Assembly: GCF_002699985.1 (NCBI RefSeq)
Contig: NZ_LKBT01000002.1
Coordinates: 186,001-250,000 of the forward strand
Source: Pseudomonas sp. ICMP 561
GTDB lineage: Bacteria > Pseudomonadota > Gammaproteobacteria > Pseudomonadales > Pseudomonadaceae
Reading direction: 5' to 3'
DNA: 64,000 nt
The notes under the pieces are model-generated. The model did not search any database and was not told where the DNA came from. It was given only the letters and a program-made list of their open reading frames with translations. A program made the position numbers and the translations under genes. The number at the start of each line of letters is the position of its first letter. Positions within the stretch are counted from its first letter, which is position 1. Shown here one piece after another: positions 46,253-56,552 of this stretch.

Positions 46253-46876
46253 TCAAGCAGCCATGCGCAGGTTTTGCAGAATGATCGGGCGTGCCCAGCC
46301 CATGTCGAAATTCAGTGCGCGTTGCTGGGCGACCATGGTGGCGTCATCCAGTGGCAGGGCGGGCTTGTCAGCCAGGTCCCATTCGAATTCGGCGATTGGC
46401 AAGTGCAGCGGACGAGGCTGAGGGCCCGGGCCTGGAATCACGCTGTCGTCGTAAGGATTGAGTACGTTCGGACGAACCCACTCGCTGTCGAACTCCAGAT
46501 CGCGTTGCTGAGCAATCATTTCGCTGATGCTGAACGGTTCGTTCGGAGGTGGCAGCAGGTCGAGTTCGAATTCAGCGATCGGCAGAAACAGCGGCTCGGC
46601 AGGAACACGTGGCATGTCTTCAACCGGGCAGGCGCGCTGCTCGACGATCTTGCCCAGTGTACGCGCACCGGCAACAGGCTCGCCTGTTGCAACATCAGTC
46701 GCAACGCTGGCTGGATCAATGGGTTCAGCCGTTGTATCGCGTACTTGTTCAGCCATCACACGGGCAAACGCATCCGACCAGATCTGGGTAACACCGCCCA
46801 GAGCCCGGCTGTTACGCAGGGTAAAATCACCTGCGTGCGTTAGATAACCTATGGATGATTGCTGAATGTCTGACAT
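46253..46876 (-). CDS. Protein of unknown function with internal duplication
   Basis: 207 residues, no signal peptide. The C-terminal half holds two copies of a roughly 65-residue unit: LPIAEFELDLLPP then MIAQQRDLEFDSEWVRPNVL, and LPIAEFEWDLADK then MVAQQRALNFDMGWARPIIL. The N-terminal part is unlike them. I do not recognise the family; the repeat suggests a binding or scaffold role. It is divergent from rsmJ with a gap of 96 bases. Confidence 0.7.
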   Translation of the reverse strand: MSDIQQSSIGYLTHAGDFTLRNSRALGGVTQIWSDAFARVMAEQVRDTTAEPIDPASVATDVATGEPVAGARTLGKIVEQRACPVEDMPRVPAEPLFLPIAEFELDLLPPPNEPFSISEMIAQQRDLEFDSEWVRPNVLNPYDDSVIPGPGPQPRPLHLPIAEFEWDLADKPALPLDDATMVAQQRALNFDMGWARPIILQNLRMAA

Positions 46877-46972
46877 ATCGATCGTTACACGTCGTAGGTC
46901 TGGCAGAATGCCTGATACTTCTTTATCGGCAGATTTTGCCGATCATTAACACTTTTTGAGCGTGTGGACACA

Positions 46973-47764
46973 ATGAGTGAGCAACAAGCGGGCAGTCGCA
47001 TCCGGGTCGAAGCCCTTGGTAGCCCCTCAGGTAGCCAAAGTCAGGAACAGGCCGAGCATTGGGCACAGCGTCTGGACCTGCCGTTAGAGGACGATGACGC
47101 GGACTTTGCCCTGCAAGTGACTGACGATGGCCTGCAATTGCAGCAGTTGGGTGATGACGTGCCAGGCCCGGTGCGGGTGGATTTCGTTGAGGGGGCGGTG
47201 GCTCATCGGCGTCTGTTCGGTGGCGGCAGCGGGCAGATGATCGCCAAAGCGGTGGGCATTCAGCCTGGCGTTCGGCCTTCGGTGCTGGATGCAACGGCGG
47301 GCCTGGGCAAGGATGCGTTCGTGTTGGCCAGCCTTGGCTGTCAGATGAGCCTGATCGAGCGCCAACCGATCATCGCGGCATTGCTGGAAGACGGCCTGAA
47401 CCGTGGACGGCAGGATCGGGAAGTGGGTTCGATCATTAGCCAGATGCGCTTGCTGACCGGCAATTCCATCGAGTTGATTCGGGGCTGGGAAAGCGAGCCG
47501 CCGCAAGTGATCTATCTGGACCCGATGTTCCCGCATCGGGAAAAAACTGCGCTGGTGAAGAAGGAAATGCGCCTGTTCCGCCCCTTGGTAGGCGACGACA
47601 TGGACGCGCCTGCGCTGCTGGAAGCTGCATTGGCATTGGCCACCCACCGCGTAGTGGTCAAACGCCCACGCAAAGCCCCGTGCATCGAAGGCCCCAAGCC
47701 GAGCTATGCGCTGGATGGAAAATCCAGCCGGTATGACATCTATCCGAAGAAGGCGTTGAAATAG
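46973..47764 (+). CDS. rsmJ: 16S rRNA (guanine1516-N2)-methyltransferase RsmJ
   Basis: 263 residues from ATG 46973 (a GTG at 46964 is in frame). It methylates G1516 of 16S rRNA. SAM-binding [18 protein letters not shown], the DPMFP catalytic-type motif ([10 protein letters not shown]) and the trailing KRPRKAPCI are as in YhiQ/RsmJ. It faces the TetR gene at 47869; a REP palindrome lies between. Confidence 0.93.
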   Translation: MSEQQAGSRIRVEALGSPSGSQSQEQAEHWAQRLDLPLEDDDADFALQVTDDGLQLQQLGDDVPGPVRVDFVEGAVAHRRLFGGGSGQMIAKAVGIQPGVRPSVLDATAGLGKDAFVLASLGCQMSLIERQPIIAALLEDGLNRGRQDREVGSIISQMRLLTGNSIELIRGWESEPPQVIYLDPMFPHREKTALVKKEMRLFRPLVGDDMDAPALLEAALALATHRVVVKRPRKAPCIEGPKPSYALDGKSSRYDIYPKKALK

Positions 47765-47772
47765 CCGTGAAG

Positions 47773-47866
47773 CCTGTTGGAGCGAGGCTTGCCCGCGAAG
47801 AACGATGATCAGGTTTTTCAGATAAATCGAGGTGTCCAGTTCGCGGGCAAGCCTCGCTCCAACAGG
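47773..47866. repeat. REP palindrome between convergent genes
   Basis: 47773-47799 and 47840-47866 are perfect 27-base inverted copies (CCTGTTGGAGCGAGGCTTGC start). The right arm ends two bases before the TetR stop codon, so it could serve as a two-way 3' end for rsmJ and tetR. A relative is at 56419-56506. Confidence 0.93.
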
Positions 47867-47868
47867 AC

Positions 47869-48516
47869 CTAAACCCCATAAGCCCGCATAAACAACGCCA
47901 CTACGTCCTGCACATGAGCTTCTGCGCTGGCTTCATCCGGCCGTTCGCCGCAGCCCACCAGAAGGCGGAAGTTGCAGACGCCTTTGATCAGGCTGAGAAA
48001 GTGCTCGGCGGCGGTTCCGGCGGATTCAAACTTCAGTTGCCCGCGCTGCTCCAGACGCCTCAGCAAACGCTCGGTTTCCTGAAGAACCCGCTGTGGTCCT
48101 GCGGCGAAAAATATCTGCGACAGCTTCGGATCCTGAGTGCCCAGCGTCACCATCAGGCGGTGCAACTCAACGGATTCAGGACTGTTTATGAGTATCTGGA
48201 AACCCCGCGCAACACTCAGCAACAAGGTCTTTGCCGGTAAGTCGCGGTTCAGCTCAATGAATAATTCCGGCAACTGCTCTTCGCAACGTGCCACCACGGC
48301 TGCGGTAAACAGGGTCTCCTTGTCATTGAAGTGGCTGTAGACCGTGAGCTTCGAAACCCCGGCCTCTGCTGCAACCGCATCCATGCTGGTGCCGGCGTAG
48401 CCATTGCGCACAAATAACTCTTTTGCCGCATCAAGAATGGCCCCGCGCTTGGCCTGATCTTTTGGCCGACCGGGCCCCGGATTGCCTTGAGCGCTGCTTT
48501 GAGAATGGTCAGGCAT
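47869..48516 (-). CDS. TetR/AcrR family regulator, likely repressor of the adjacent RND pump
   Basis: 215 residues. After a 22-residue leader, the DNA-binding domain runs AILDAAKELFVRNGYAGTSM then SKLTVYSHFNDKETLF. The C-terminal domain is helical (TetR_C type). It is divergent from an RND adaptor gene with only 90 bases between, containing inverted repeats that look like an operator. Repression of the pump and of itself is inferred from this layout. Confidence 0.9.
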   Translation of the reverse strand: MPDHSQSSAQGNPGPGRPKDQAKRGAILDAAKELFVRNGYAGTSMDAVAAEAGVSKLTVYSHFNDKETLFTAAVVARCEEQLPELFIELNRDLPAKTLLLSVARGFQILINSPESVELHRLMVTLGTQDPKLSQIFFAAGPQRVLQETERLLRRLEQRGQLKFESAGTAAEHFLSLIKGVCNFRLLVGCGERPDEASAEAHVQDVVALFMRAYGV

Positions 48517-48524
48517 GTTCGTTT

Positions 48525-48578
48525 AATAATGTACTGGTGAGTTTGGTAATTTTTAATATACTCGTCAGTACAATTATT
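48525..48578. promoter_or_regulatory. Candidate TetR operator in the tetR/RND divergent gap
   Basis: AATAATGTACTG (48525) is mirrored by CAGTACAATTATT (48566). Inside are two 12-mers of the TACT-N4-AGT(A/T) type: TACTGGTGAGTT (48532) and TACTCGTCAGTA (48559), the latter a near-perfect palindrome. The region lies between the divergent starts, as TetR-family operators typically do. Confidence 0.55.
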
Positions 48579-48606
48579 CCAAGTATCTTTTGCGAAGGCC
48601 TCCACC

Positions 48607-49707
48607 ATGTTGCGCAAGTTCCTGTGCCTCGTCCTGCCTCTGGGTCTGATGTCACTGCTGTCTGGCTGTGGCCAGGAAGCAACTGCACCGACCACAATTC
48701 GTCCCGTCATGGTTATTCAGCCATCGCCATCCACGCAGTCCGTGGACAGTTATCCCGGTGAAGTCCGCGCCCGCTTTGAGCCGGATCTGGCGTTCCGGAT
48801 CGGCGGCAAGGTCAGCAAGCGTCTGGTGGAAGAGGGGCAACGGGTCAAGGCCAATCAGCCCTTGGCCGAACTGGATGCCCAGGACGTTCGTCTGCAACTG
48901 GATGCCACGCGGGCTCAAGTCGCCGCCGCCGAGGCCAACCTGCAGCTGGTGCGCTCCGAGCGGGATCGCTACAAGACCCTTATGGATCGGCAGATGGTCA
49001 GCCGTTCGCAGTACGACAACGCCGAGAATCTCTATCGCTCCGGTGAGGCCCGTCTCAAGCAGATCAAGGCCGAGCTGACCGTTGCTGACAACCAGACCAG
49101 TTATGCCGTGCTGCGCGCGCCACAGGACGGCGTGGTGGCAAAAAGGCTGGTGGAAGTCGGTCAGGTTGTCGCTGCCGGGCAAACGGTCTTTACCCTTGCT
49201 GCTGATGGTGAGCGGGAAGTCTTGATCAGCCTGCCGGAACAGAACTTCGCCCGCTTCAAGACAGGGCAGCCCGTCACCGTCGAGTTATGGACTCAGCGCG
49301 AACAACGCTTCCCCGGGCGCATTCGCGAATTGTCGCCTGCGGCTGACCCGCGTTCGCGGACCTTCGCCGCGCGTGTTGCTTTCGCCAGCGGCAAAGTGCC
49401 AGCGGAATTGGGCCAGAGTGCGCGGGTATTTATTGCGACCGAGCAAGCCGTGCCGCTGTCGGTACCGCTCTCTGCCGTGACATCGGAGAACGGCATCAAT
49501 TACGTCTGGCGAGTCGCGGCCGACAGCACCCTCAAACGCGTCAGTGTCCGACTCGGACCTTATGGTCAGGAGTCGGTGCCAGTGCTCGAAGGGCTGACCG
49601 CCAGTGACTGGATCGTCGCTGCGGGTGTGCATGTGTTGCACGAAGGTGAACAGGTGCGCCCTGTGGACCGTGAAAACCGTGCGGTCAAACTGGCTGCGAA
49701 GGAGTAA
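48607..49707 (+). CDS. RND efflux adaptor (membrane fusion protein), lipoprotein
   Basis: 366 residues with lipobox C21 (LLSGC). It has the HlyD-type layout: lipoyl half FEPDLAFRIGGKVSKRLVEEG, a coiled-coil hairpin (~85-170), the second lipoyl half LRAPQDGVVAKRLVEVG, beta-barrel and membrane-proximal parts. It would join the RND pump to an outer-membrane channel. It is immediately upstream of the pump gene (6 bases). TriABC in P. aeruginosa has two adaptors; only one is here. Confidence 0.93.
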   Translation: MLRKFLCLVLPLGLMSLLSGCGQEATAPTTIRPVMVIQPSPSTQSVDSYPGEVRARFEPDLAFRIGGKVSKRLVEEGQRVKANQPLAELDAQDVRLQLDATRAQVAAAEANLQLVRSERDRYKTLMDRQMVSRSQYDNAENLYRSGEARLKQIKAELTVADNQTSYAVLRAPQDGVVAKRLVEVGQVVAAGQTVFTLAADGEREVLISLPEQNFARFKTGQPVTVELWTQREQRFPGRIRELSPAADPRSRTFAARVAFASGKVPAELGQSARVFIATEQAVPLSVPLSAVTSENGINYVWRVAADSTLKRVSVRLGPYGQESVPVLEGLTASDWIVAAGVHVLHEGEQVRPVDRENRAVKLAAKE

Positions 49708-49713
49708 GCACGG

Positions 49714-52700
49714 ATGCGATTCAATCTCTCCGAATGGGCGTTGCGCAATCGGCAAATCGTCCTGTACCTGATGATTGTTCTGGCGGTAGTGGGTGCGTTG
49801 TCCTACACCAAGCTGGGCCAAAGCGAAGACCCTCCATTCACCTTCAAGGCCATGGTGATCCGCACGCTGTGGCCCGGCGCCAGCGCTGAAGAGGTGGCGC
49901 GGCAAGTCACGGATCGCATCGAAAAGAAACTCATGGAAACCGGCGAGTACGACCGCATCGTATCGTTCTCGCGTCCCGGTGAATCTCAAGTCACTTTTAT
50001 TGCCCGTGACTCGATCTTCTCTTCGTACCTGCCGGAGCTGTTTTATCAGATCCGCAAAAAGGTCGGGGATATCCGTCAGAACCTGCCTCCGGGTGTACAG
50101 GGCCCGTTCTTCAACGATGAATTCGGCACTACCTTCGGCAATATTTACGCGCTGTCCGGCAAGGGCTTCGACTATGCCGTGCTCAAGGATTACGCCGACC
50201 GCATTCAGCTTCAACTGCAGCGCATCAACGATGTGGGTAAGGTCGAGCTGATCGGCTTGCAGGACGAGAAGATCTGGATCGAGCTGTCCAACGTCAAGCT
50301 CGCCACCCTGGGGCTGCCTTTGCAAGCCGTGCAGCAGGCGCTTGAGGCGCAGAATGCCGTCTCGGCTACCAGCTTCTTTGAAACACCCAGCGAGCGTATC
50401 CAACTGCGCGTCAGCGGTCGTTTCCAGACGGTTGATGAGATTCGTGAATTTCCGATCCGCGTGGGTGATCGCACGCTGCGTATCCGTGATCTGGCCGAAG
50501 TACATCGCGGCTTCAATGACCCACCTGCGCCGCGCATGCGTTTCATGGGCGAAGAGGCGATCGGGCTGGCGGTGGCGATGAAGCCGGGCGGCGACATTCT
50601 GGTGCTGGGCAAGGCGCTTGAGGGCGAGTTTGCCCGCCTGCAGAAAAACCTGCCTGCCGGAATGGAACTGCGCAAAGTTTCCGATCAACCTGCTGCGGTG
50701 AAAACCGGCGTCGGTGAGTTCGTTCAGGTACTGGCCGAAGCACTGGCGATTGTGTTGCTGGTGAGTTTCTTCTCACTGGGCATGCGTACCGGCATGGTGG
50801 TCGCATTGGCGATACCGCTGGTATTGGCCATGACGTTTGCCTGCATGTACTACCTGGGCATCGGCTTGCACAAGATTTCCCTCGGTGCGTTGGTGCTGGC
50901 GCTGGGCCTGCTGGTGGACGACGCGATCATTGCCGTGGAAATGATGGCGATCAAAATGGAGCAGGGCTACGACCGGCTGCGTGCTGCGAGTTTCGCCTGG
51001 ACCAGCACCGCTTTCCCGATGCTGACCGGCACGCTGATCACCGCTGCTGGCTTCTTGCCGATTGCCACCGCGCAGTCGAGCACGGGCGAATATACCCGTT
51101 CGATCTTTCAGGTGGTGACCATCGCGCTGCTGGCGTCCTGGGTCGCTGCCGTGGTGTTCGTGCCATATCTGGGCGAGCGGCTGCTGCCCGATCTGGCGAA
51201 GATTCACGCCAAAAAACATGGCACTGGACCTGACGCAGTGGACCCTCACGGTACGCCGTTCTACCAGCGGGTGCGGGCGATGGTGGGCTGGTGCGTGCGC
51301 TGGCGCAAAACGGTGATCGTCGCCACGGTTGCTTTGTTCGTGCTGTCGGTGGTGATGTTCAAGTTTGTCCCGCAGCAGTTCTTCCCGGCGTCCGGTCGCC
51401 TGGAGCTGATGGTGGACTTGAAGCTGACTGAAGGCGCTTCGCTGAACAGCACGGCCGAGCAGGTCAAGCGTCTTGAGCAGATGCTCAAGGATCATCCGGG
51501 TATCGACAATTATGTGTCGTATGTCGGGACCGGTTCGCCACGTTTCTACCTGCCCCTTGATCAACAACTGCCTGCAACCAGCTTTGCGCAGTTCGTGGTC
51601 CTGGCCAAAAGTATTGAAGACCGCGAAGCCTTGCGGACCTGGCTGATTAGCAGTCTCAATGAACAATTCCCGACCTTGCGCTCAAGGGTAACGCGGCTGG
51701 AAAACGGCCCGCCGGTAGGTTACCCGGTGCAGTTCCGGGTCAGCGGCGAGCACATCGACGAAGTCCGCGAGTTAGCTCGCAAGGTCGCGGCCAAGGTGCG
51801 GGAGAATCCTCACGTTGCCAACGTCCATCTGGACTGGGAAGAACCGAGCAAGGTGGTGTTCCTCAATCTGGATCAGGACCGGGCGCGCGCCTTGGGCGTG
51901 ACCACGGCCGAACTGTCGAGATTCCTCCAGCGTTCGTTGACCGGCTCCAGCGTCAGCCAATACCGCGAAGACGATGAACTGATCGAAATCCTTCTGCGGG
52001 GCACACCTGATGAGCGCCAGCAACTGGGGGCGCTGGCGAGTCTGGCGGTGCCGACTGAAAACGGCACCAGTGTGGCGCTGTCGCAGGTGGCGACGCTTGA
52101 ATACGGTTTCGAAGAGGGCGTGATCTGGCACCGTAATCGACTGCCCAACGTGACGGTCCGTGCCGATATTTACGGCAAGGAACAGCCCGCAACGCTGGTG
52201 CAGCAAATCCTCCCCACGCTGTCGGACGTGCGCAATGAATTGCCGGATGGGTATTTGCTGGAAGTCGGCGGAACGGTGGAGGACGCCGCTCGCGGACAGG
52301 ACTCTGTGAAGGCGGGTGTGCCGCTGTTTATCGTGGTAGTGCTGACCTTGCTGATGCTGCAACTGCGCAGCTTCTCCCGGATGTTGATGGTGTTCCTGAC
52401 CGCACCGTTGGGATTGATCGGCGTGACGTTATTCCTGCTGGTGTTCAACCAGCCATTCGGGTTCGTCGCCATGCTGGGCACCATTGCTTTGTCGGGGATG
52501 ATCATGCGCAACTCGGTGATTCTGGTGGACCAGATCGAGCAGGATATTGCGGGAGGGCTTGATCAGTGGTCGGCGATTATCGAAGCGACCGTGCGCCGCT
52601 TCCGGCCCATCGTCCTGACCGCGCTGGCGGCGGTGCTGGCGATGATTCCGCTGTCACGCAGCGTCTTCTTCGGCCCGATGGCCGTGGCGATCATGGGCGG

Positions 52701-52782
52701 GCTGATCGTCGCTACAGCGCTGACGCTGCTTTTTCTGCCAGCGCTGTATGCGGCGTGGTTCAGAGTGAAGAAGGTGGATTAA
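49714..52782 (+). CDS. RND efflux pump inner-membrane subunit, TriC-like
   Basis: 1022 residues, full length for the RND family, with twelve expected transmembrane helices and two periplasmic loops. FNLSEWALRNRQIVLYLMIV at the start and GALVLALGLLVDDAII (proton-relay region with Asp pair) are typical. The sequence reads close to my memory of P. aeruginosa TriC (triclosan efflux). No outer-membrane channel gene follows; TriC uses OpmH encoded elsewhere. AAGGAG precedes the start. Substrates are not readable. Confidence 0.92.
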   Translation: MRFNLSEWALRNRQIVLYLMIVLAVVGALSYTKLGQSEDPPFTFKAMVIRTLWPGASAEEVARQVTDRIEKKLMETGEYDRIVSFSRPGESQVTFIARDSIFSSYLPELFYQIRKKVGDIRQNLPPGVQGPFFNDEFGTTFGNIYALSGKGFDYAVLKDYADRIQLQLQRINDVGKVELIGLQDEKIWIELSNVKLATLGLPLQAVQQALEAQNAVSATSFFETPSERIQLRVSGRFQTVDEIREFPIRVGDRTLRIRDLAEVHRGFNDPPAPRMRFMGEEAIGLAVAMKPGGDILVLGKALEGEFARLQKNLPAGMELRKVSDQPAAVKTGVGEFVQVLAEALAIVLLVSFFSLGMRTGMVVALAIPLVLAMTFACMYYLGIGLHKISLGALVLALGLLVDDAIIAVEMMAIKMEQGYDRLRAASFAWTSTAFPMLTGTLITAAGFLPIATAQSSTGEYTRSIFQVVTIALLASWVAAVVFVPYLGERLLPDLAKIHAKKHGTGPDAVDPHGTPFYQRVRAMVGWCVRWRKTVIVATVALFVLSVVMFKFVPQQFFPASGRLELMVDLKLTEGASLNSTAEQVKRLEQMLKDHPGIDNYVSYVGTGSPRFYLPLDQQLPATSFAQFVVLAKSIEDREALRTWLISSLNEQFPTLRSRVTRLENGPPVGYPVQFRVSGEHIDEVRELARKVAAKVRENPHVANVHLDWEEPSKVVFLNLDQDRARALGVTTAELSRFLQRSLTGSSVSQYREDDELIEILLRGTPDERQQLGALASLAVPTENGTSVALSQVATLEYGFEEGVIWHRNRLPNVTVRADIYGKEQPATLVQQILPTLSDVRNELPDGYLLEVGGTVEDAARGQDSVKAGVPLFIVVVLTLLMLQLRSFSRMLMVFLTAPLGLIGVTLFLLVFNQPFGFVAMLGTIALSGMIMRNSVILVDQIEQDIAGGLDQWSAIIEATVRRFRPIVLTALAAVLAMIPLSRSVFFGPMAVAIMGGLIVATALTLLFLPALYAAWFRVKKVD

Positions 52783-52798
52783 AACGGGGTGCATGTTC

Positions 52799-52892
52799 GT
52801 GGGAGCGAATTCATTCGCGAAGGGGCAGGTACAGGCGATACATCTCCACCGTCTGAAAAACCGCCTTCCCGAATGAATTCGGTCCCACAGGG
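52799..52892. repeat. REP palindrome after the RND pump gene
   Basis: CGTGGGAGCGAATTCATTCG at the left and CGAATGAATTCGGTCCCACA at the right are imperfect inverse copies around a ~45-base centre. Confidence 0.8.
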
Positions 52893-52927
52893 ATGGCATT
52901 TCAACCGCAGTACCCGGTGGTGGCTGC

Positions 52928-53617
52928 TTACAACGCCCCAAACACCTTCTTCGCCAGGCTCGTCGCAGCCGCAGCCGGGTTGGCGCGGATGCTTTCTTCC
53001 TGCTTGGCGATCATTTCGAAAAGGCCATTGAGCGCCTGCTCAGTCACGTAACTTTCGATATTCGAGCTCTTGGCATCAAGCACACCCAATGTGGCCGCCT
53101 GACCCGCGAAAGCGTTGTACTTCTGCGCCAGGCCAACCTTGTCGGTAGCCTGCTTGACGATAGGCAGGAATTTGGCGCGGATCTGCTCGCGGCTGCTGCT
53201 GTTCAGGTACTGAGTGGCTGAATCCTTGCCACCGCTGAGAATGCCTTTGGCATCCGCCACACTCATCTTTTTCACAGCATCTACCAGTAACGCCTGGGCC
53301 TGCGGAACGGCAGCTTCAGCGGCCTGGTTCATGCTGGTTTCCAGTTGATCAACCTGGTCGCCCATGCCGAACTGCTTCATTTTCTTTGCGACCTTGCCCA
53401 GTTTGCCCGGCAGCTCGATGCGCACTTCCTGGTTGTTGCTGAAGCCACCGGGTTTACCCAGTTGCTTGACGGCGATCTGTGCACCCTGGGTCAACGCATC
53501 CTTCAAACCGCCGGTGGCGTCCGATTGCGATAGATCGTTCAGTGACAAGGCAAATACGCTGCTCGACAGCATCAGGCCCGCGCACACGCTGGCAAACGTA
53601 AAGGGGAGACGGAACAT
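52928..53617 (-). CDS. DUF4197 family exported protein
   Basis: 229 residues, signal peptide (~1-23, cleavage after FALS-like). Mature helical protein matching DUF4197 (LNDLSQSDATGGLKDALTQGAQIAV, YFNS-like YLNSSSREQIRAKF, LGVLDAKSSNIESYVTEQALNGLF). Periplasmic, function unknown. AAGGA seven bases before ATG 53617 supports the start. Confidence 0.9.
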   Translation of the reverse strand: MFRLPFTFASVCAGLMLSSSVFALSLNDLSQSDATGGLKDALTQGAQIAVKQLGKPGGFSNNQEVRIELPGKLGKVAKKMKQFGMGDQVDQLETSMNQAAEAAVPQAQALLVDAVKKMSVADAKGILSGGKDSATQYLNSSSREQIRAKFLPIVKQATDKVGLAQKYNAFAGQAATLGVLDAKSSNIESYVTEQALNGLFEMIAKQEESIRANPAAAATSLAKKVFGAL

Positions 53618-53732
53618 GGGGGCATCCTTTTCTTTGACTTGATTCGGAGACCGCGCCGAGCTGAACCTCGACGCGGTAATGCACAGAGCCTATCAGGAAC
53701 TCGGTCTGGCTGGCTGCACGCAATTCCAACGG

Positions 53733-56234
53733 TCAGCGACTTTCCTCAGCGGGCTCGGGTTCGCCAGGCTCCTCTGTCTGATGCAGCGCCACTTGACGAA
53801 TCGATAGCCGGATTTCTGCAGGCAACACACGCTTCGCTGCCCCCTCCGCCAGTTCGCCCAACAGCGGGTGATAGCTAAGCTTGCCGGCCGGATCCTTGCG
53901 CAGCACGCCCAGGTCCAGCAGCGTCTGAATGAAATGACGGAACAGGCTCTTGTCGAAAAACTCCGGCGCGTTCAGGCCGTGGAGAATTGATAACCGCTGG
54001 GCCATTACCGTACACAGGTCTTCCAGCTCTTCGGCGCTGAGGGTCTTCTGCCCGCTGTTGAGCAGCAAGGCGATGGCCATGTAGAAGCGCTGCAGGGTCT
54101 GAGCAATGGCTCGTGACAACAGGGTCAGCAGCACAAACTCGCGAGAGCTTGGCGCTGGCCTCATGTAGACGTTGTTTTCAAAGCGCAGCAGGCCTTGTTC
54201 GACGAAGGCTTGCAGCCATTGATCCACCACCTCGTCCAGCTCGTTCACCGGCCAGCGAATGAACAACTCCGATTGCAGATACGGGTACAGCGCCCGGGTG
54301 TAGCGCAGGATCTGCTCGCGGCTCATGCGCGACGAGCTCTGGAAGAAACTCGCCAGCAACGAGGGCAGAGCGAAGATGTGCAGGATGTTGTTGCGGTAAT
54401 AGGTCATCAACACCGCGTTCTGCTCGTCCAGATACAGAATTTTGCCTAAGGCATCCTTCTGTTCCGACAGCAGGTTCATGCCTTTCACATGTTCAATCAA
54501 GGCTCGCCCATCGCCTTCCGGCAGGGTGGTGTGGGGCGAGTAAGGCACGTTGCGCAACAGCGTCAGGTACAGATCCAGTACCCGCTCCATGGCCTGATCG
54601 TCCAGCGCCAGTTTCTGTGTGGACAGCAGGGCCAGCGCTACAAGATTGACCGGATTGATCGCCGCGGCTTCGTTCAAGTGCTGAGCCACGCGTTCACCCA
54701 GGCGATTGGTGGTTTCGTTCAGCCAGTCCGGTTTGAACTGCGGGCCCAACTGTTGCTCCCGCCAGTCCGGTTGTTCATTGTCGAGAAACTCAGCCAGTTT
54801 GATCGGCTCACCGAAGTTCACCGAGACCTGACCGAAGCGCTGCTTCAAGGCACCGATGACCTTGAAAATATCGAAGATCGACTCTTTCTTTTTCGTCGCG
54901 CCGCGCAGCTCGCCCAGGTAAGTGCGACCTTCCAGTACGCGCTCGTAACCGATGTACACCGGCACAAACACGATCGGCATCCGCGAGTTACGCAGAAAGC
55001 TGCGCAGTGTAATTGCCAGCATGCCGGTCTTGGGTTGCAGCATGCGTCCGGTCCGCGAGCGTCCGCCCTCGACGAAGTACTCCACCGGGAAACCCTTGGT
55101 GAACAGCGTGTGCAAATATTCGTTGAAAACCGAGGTGTACAGCGGATTGCCCTTGAACGTGCGGCGCATGAAAAATGCGCCGCCACGACGCAACAGACCG
55201 CCAATCACCGGCATGTTCAGGTTGATGCCCGCCGCGATATGCGGAGGGGTCAGGCCGTTGCGGAACAGCAGATAGGACAGCAGCAGATAATCGATGTGGC
55301 TGCGATGGCACGGTACGTAAATGACTTCGTGACCCTGAGCAACGTCTTTCACGCCTTCGATATGGCTGACTTTGATGCCGTCGTAAATCTTGTTCCAGAA
55401 CCAGCTCAGGATCACTTCCAGAAAGCGGATTGCTGAATAGGTGTAGTCCGAAGCGATCTCGTTGGCATAACGCAGCGCCTGTTCCCGGGCTTTGGCTTCA
55501 GGAATCTTTTCCCTTTCGGCTTCTTCGAGAATGGCCTGTTTGACCAAGGGTTCGTCGAGCAGGCCGTTGACCAGATTGCGCCGGTGCGACACGTCGGGGC
55601 CGATAACGGCGGTCTTCAGATTGCGGAAGTGCGTACGCAGCAGACGCTGGGCCATACGCAGGGTGAGCTCATGACCTTTGTTTTCGTTGACCAGATCGCG
55701 CATGTGGATCGGCGCAGAGAATTGCACCCGCGTCTTGCGGCCCAGAATCAGGATGCTGACGAAACGCCGCAGACGACCGGTAACGGCCCAGCTGTCAGCA
55801 AACAAAAGCTTCCAGGCGCTGGATTCACGATCCGGTGACTGTCCCCAGAACACACTGACCGGGATGATTTGCGCGTCCTCGGTCGCGTTCTGACTGACTG
55901 CGCTGACCAGTCGCTCAAGCGTCGGCGGCGCGCCTCGTTTGTCCTGACGGCCCAGCCAGTCTGGCGAAGGCGTCAGGTAGAAGTACGCAGCCGGTTCAAC
56001 CAGCTCGCCCACCGACACCGGCAGGATAGGACGCGGCAAGCCGGCCTTGCGGCATTCGGTGTCGATCACCGCCAGGTCGCTCATGGACGGCGACTGCAAG
56101 GCGTAAAACACCGGGCGACTGCGATCCAGGTTGAGCGTGAACGACGACTGATTAATGGTCTCGGAACGAACCCAGAGATAGAGCAGACGGCGCAAGGTGC
56201 CGAATACAAGGCGGCGGAACGGTGATCGGGTCAT
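53733..56234 (-). CDS. plsB: Glycerol-3-phosphate acyltransferase PlsB
   Basis: 833 residues from ATG 56234 ([12 protein letters not shown]); the frame opens further at 56477 through the REP region, which is rejected. It acylates glycerol-3-phosphate at sn-1, the first step of phospholipid synthesis, on the inner membrane. Catalytic HX4D is in [14 protein letters not shown] (~305-315), the second block [12 protein letters not shown], the third [12 protein letters not shown]. All blocks are intact. Confidence 0.96.
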   Translation of the reverse strand: MTRSPFRRLVFGTLRRLLYLWVRSETINQSSFTLNLDRSRPVFYALQSPSMSDLAVIDTECRKAGLPRPILPVSVGELVEPAAYFYLTPSPDWLGRQDKRGAPPTLERLVSAVSQNATEDAQIIPVSVFWGQSPDRESSAWKLLFADSWAVTGRLRRFVSILILGRKTRVQFSAPIHMRDLVNENKGHELTLRMAQRLLRTHFRNLKTAVIGPDVSHRRNLVNGLLDEPLVKQAILEEAEREKIPEAKAREQALRYANEIASDYTYSAIRFLEVILSWFWNKIYDGIKVSHIEGVKDVAQGHEVIYVPCHRSHIDYLLLSYLLFRNGLTPPHIAAGINLNMPVIGGLLRRGGAFFMRRTFKGNPLYTSVFNEYLHTLFTKGFPVEYFVEGGRSRTGRMLQPKTGMLAITLRSFLRNSRMPIVFVPVYIGYERVLEGRTYLGELRGATKKKESIFDIFKVIGALKQRFGQVSVNFGEPIKLAEFLDNEQPDWREQQLGPQFKPDWLNETTNRLGERVAQHLNEAAAINPVNLVALALLSTQKLALDDQAMERVLDLYLTLLRNVPYSPHTTLPEGDGRALIEHVKGMNLLSEQKDALGKILYLDEQNAVLMTYYRNNILHIFALPSLLASFFQSSSRMSREQILRYTRALYPYLQSELFIRWPVNELDEVVDQWLQAFVEQGLLRFENNVYMRPAPSSREFVLLTLLSRAIAQTLQRFYMAIALLLNSGQKTLSAEELEDLCTVMAQRLSILHGLNAPEFFDKSLFRHFIQTLLDLGVLRKDPAGKLSYHPLLGELAEGAAKRVLPAEIRLSIRQVALHQTEEPGEPEPAEESR

Positions 56235-56552
56235 ACGGCATCTGCGAAAAGGGGGCGGTGCCCGCGAGGACGCTAGTGTGCCGTATCTGGGATGTATCGG
56301 CAAAAAGGCTGTTGATATCGCTATGTGAGCCGGTCTTGCCTGCGATATGGGCTGGAAGGGGTGTACTTGAACGATGACCTTATCGCTGGCAAGCACCGCA
56401 CCCGGGATCACTGAACCCGTTGGAGCGAGGCTTGCCCGCGAATCAGACGATGCGGTTCGTCCGACACACCTCGCCATCGTTCTTCGCGAGCAAGCTCGGC
56501 TCCAACATAAGGCACGATTTGTTTAGGGGGCTTGCCCAAGAGTCGGCGCGGG
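56235..56552. other. Gene-free gap upstream of plsB
   Basis: 318 bases. It holds the REP element at 56419-56506; the rest shows no gene. A promoter for plsB must lie here but no clear hexamers were found. Confidence 0.4.
56419..56506. repeat. REP palindrome, GTTGGAGCGAGGCTTGC family
   Basis: GTTGGAGCGAGGCTTGCCCG at the left; GAGCAAGCTCGGCTCCAAC at the right, imperfect. Related to 47773-47866. Confidence 0.8.

Noticed and set aside
53733..56477. Longer form of plsB starting at 56477
   Set aside because: The extra 81 codons overlap a REP element and lack similarity to PlsB starts.
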